Positions 44,573-45,152 of a DNA stretch of 45,152 bases are shown here, piece after piece. Source of the DNA: Zoogloea oleivorans (GTDB taxonomy: Bacteria; Pseudomonadota; Gammaproteobacteria; Burkholderiales; Rhodocyclaceae); assembly GCF_008107625.1 (NCBI RefSeq), contig NZ_SDKK01000006.1:122889-168040 (forward strand), read 5' to 3'. A program made the translations under genes and the position numbers. The first letter of the stretch is position 1. Each line of letters opens with the position of its first letter. The notes under the pieces are model-generated. The model did not search any database. It was not told the origin of the DNA and saw only the letters and a program-made list of their open reading frames with translations.

Positions 44573-45152
44573 ATGCGCCAACCTGATCAGGCAGAGATGG
44601 AGCGCCTCCTGAAGGGCGTCGATATCCCCCCTTGCCCTGCCGTGCTGACACGCCTGCAGAAAGAAAGCGCCTCGCCCGACGCCTCCCTGTCCGTGATCGC
44701 CACCATCATCGGCAGCGACGTGGCCCTCTCCGCGTCGGTACTCAAGGTCGCCAACTCAGCGGCTTTCGGTCTGAACCGCAAAGTCAGTTCGGTCCAGCAG
44801 GCCCTGCCCGTGATGGGCATGCGGGCCATCTCGAGCCTGGTGGCCGGCATCGTGCTGCGCAACACCCTGTCGGGTGGCAGCGCCCCCCGCATGGACCGCT
44901 TCTGGGAAACCACGACCCTCGTCGCCCAGTTGTGCGCCCGGCTGACCAAGGAGTTCCGCGGCGTACCGGCCGATTTCGCCTACACCTTCGGCCTCTTCCA
45001 CGACTGCGGCATTGCGGTACTGATGCGCCGTTTTCCCGACTACCGGGAGACCCTGCAAATAGCGAACAACGCAGAGAACGAGAGCTTCACGGCGATCGAA
45101 GACAAGCGGCATGCCACCAACCACGCAGTGCTCGGCTACCTGCTGACCCGCA
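44573..45152 (+). CDS. HDOD-domain protein, 3' end outside the window
   Basis: The frame is open from the ATG at 44573 to the window edge (193 residues seen). It shows the HDOD domain: PPCPAVLTRLQKESASPDAS, IIGSDVALSASVLKVANSA, SVQQALPVMGMRAISSLVAG, and FGLFHDCGIAVLMRRFPDY. HDOD proteins are HD-related domains usually without phosphohydrolase activity that take part in signalling and stress or motility control. The start lacks a good ribosome-binding site; an ATG at 44597 is an alternative. It is divergent from urtA, and any C-terminal domain is unseen. Confidence 0.88.
   Translation, partial: MRQPDQAEMERLLKGVDIPPCPAVLTRLQKESASPDASLSVIATIIGSDVALSASVLKVANSAAFGLNRKVSSVQQALPVMGMRAISSLVAGIVLRNTLSGGSAPRMDRFWETTTLVAQLCARLTKEFRGVPADFAYTFGLFHDCGIAVLMRRFPDYRETLQIANNAENESFTAIEDKRHATNHAVLGYLLTR

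Overview
The window reads as high-GC betaproteobacterial chromosome. The urtABCDE-ureDABCEFG order, the quinoprotein/SoxYZ-like/MoxYX-like locus, CcoG, a PEP-CTERM protein and DUF934 next to a sulfite reductase all fit the Rhodocyclales (Azoarcus/Thauera/Dechloromonas-type bacteria), but the genus is an inference from gene content and not proven by a marker gene. No rRNA, tRNA, CRISPR array or transposase gene was seen.

Region 1 (1-2308) is visibly more AT-rich and looks like accessory DNA. It has a tiny lipoprotein-leader ORF, an unrecognised small membrane protein, a PEP-CTERM gene broken by one in-frame TGA, two related terminator segments, a 23-bp exact direct repeat, and an array of about nine and a half imperfect 21-bp units. 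Region 2 (2309-5500) is a two-gene module: a TIR/deoxyribosyltransferase-like + TPR + SLOG-like protein followed by a patatin-like phospholipase. Its architecture suggests a signalling-activated, membrane-degrading immune pair.

Region 3 (5566-15157) is an alcohol-oxidation locus. A PQQ alcohol dehydrogenase whose D-x-D metal site suggests lanthanide dependence faces away from a seven-gene cluster: SoxYZ-like carrier, periplasmic Zn metallohydrolase, TonB, MoxY-like kinase, LuxR-type regulator, MxaD-like protein and NosR-like flavo/iron-sulfur membrane protein. The shared intergenic region carries two outward-facing sigma-54 promoters with an identical 15-nt core.

Region 4 (15197-27195) contains a class I glutamine-amidotransferase-type hydrolase with a MarR regulator, then a four-gene operon (Kef-like antiporter, YbdK-type ligase, a serine-hydrolase-like protein that lacks its nucleophile, an OmpA-like protein). 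An EamA transporter, DUF934 protein, sulfite reductase, CcoG and a MocR-type regulator follow on the minus strand.

Region 5 (27398-32598) is a two-gene sensory operon: a fusion of a TRAP DctP-type and a LivJ-type binding protein, then a hybrid histidine kinase with two receivers and an Hpt domain. A PhaJ-like hydratase follows. Region 6 (33292-44365) is one long minus-strand urea operon in which the urea ABC transporter precedes the nickel urease and its accessory proteins. Three of four copies of a palindromic REP-like repeat lie within it. The window ends inside an HDOD-domain gene on the plus strand.
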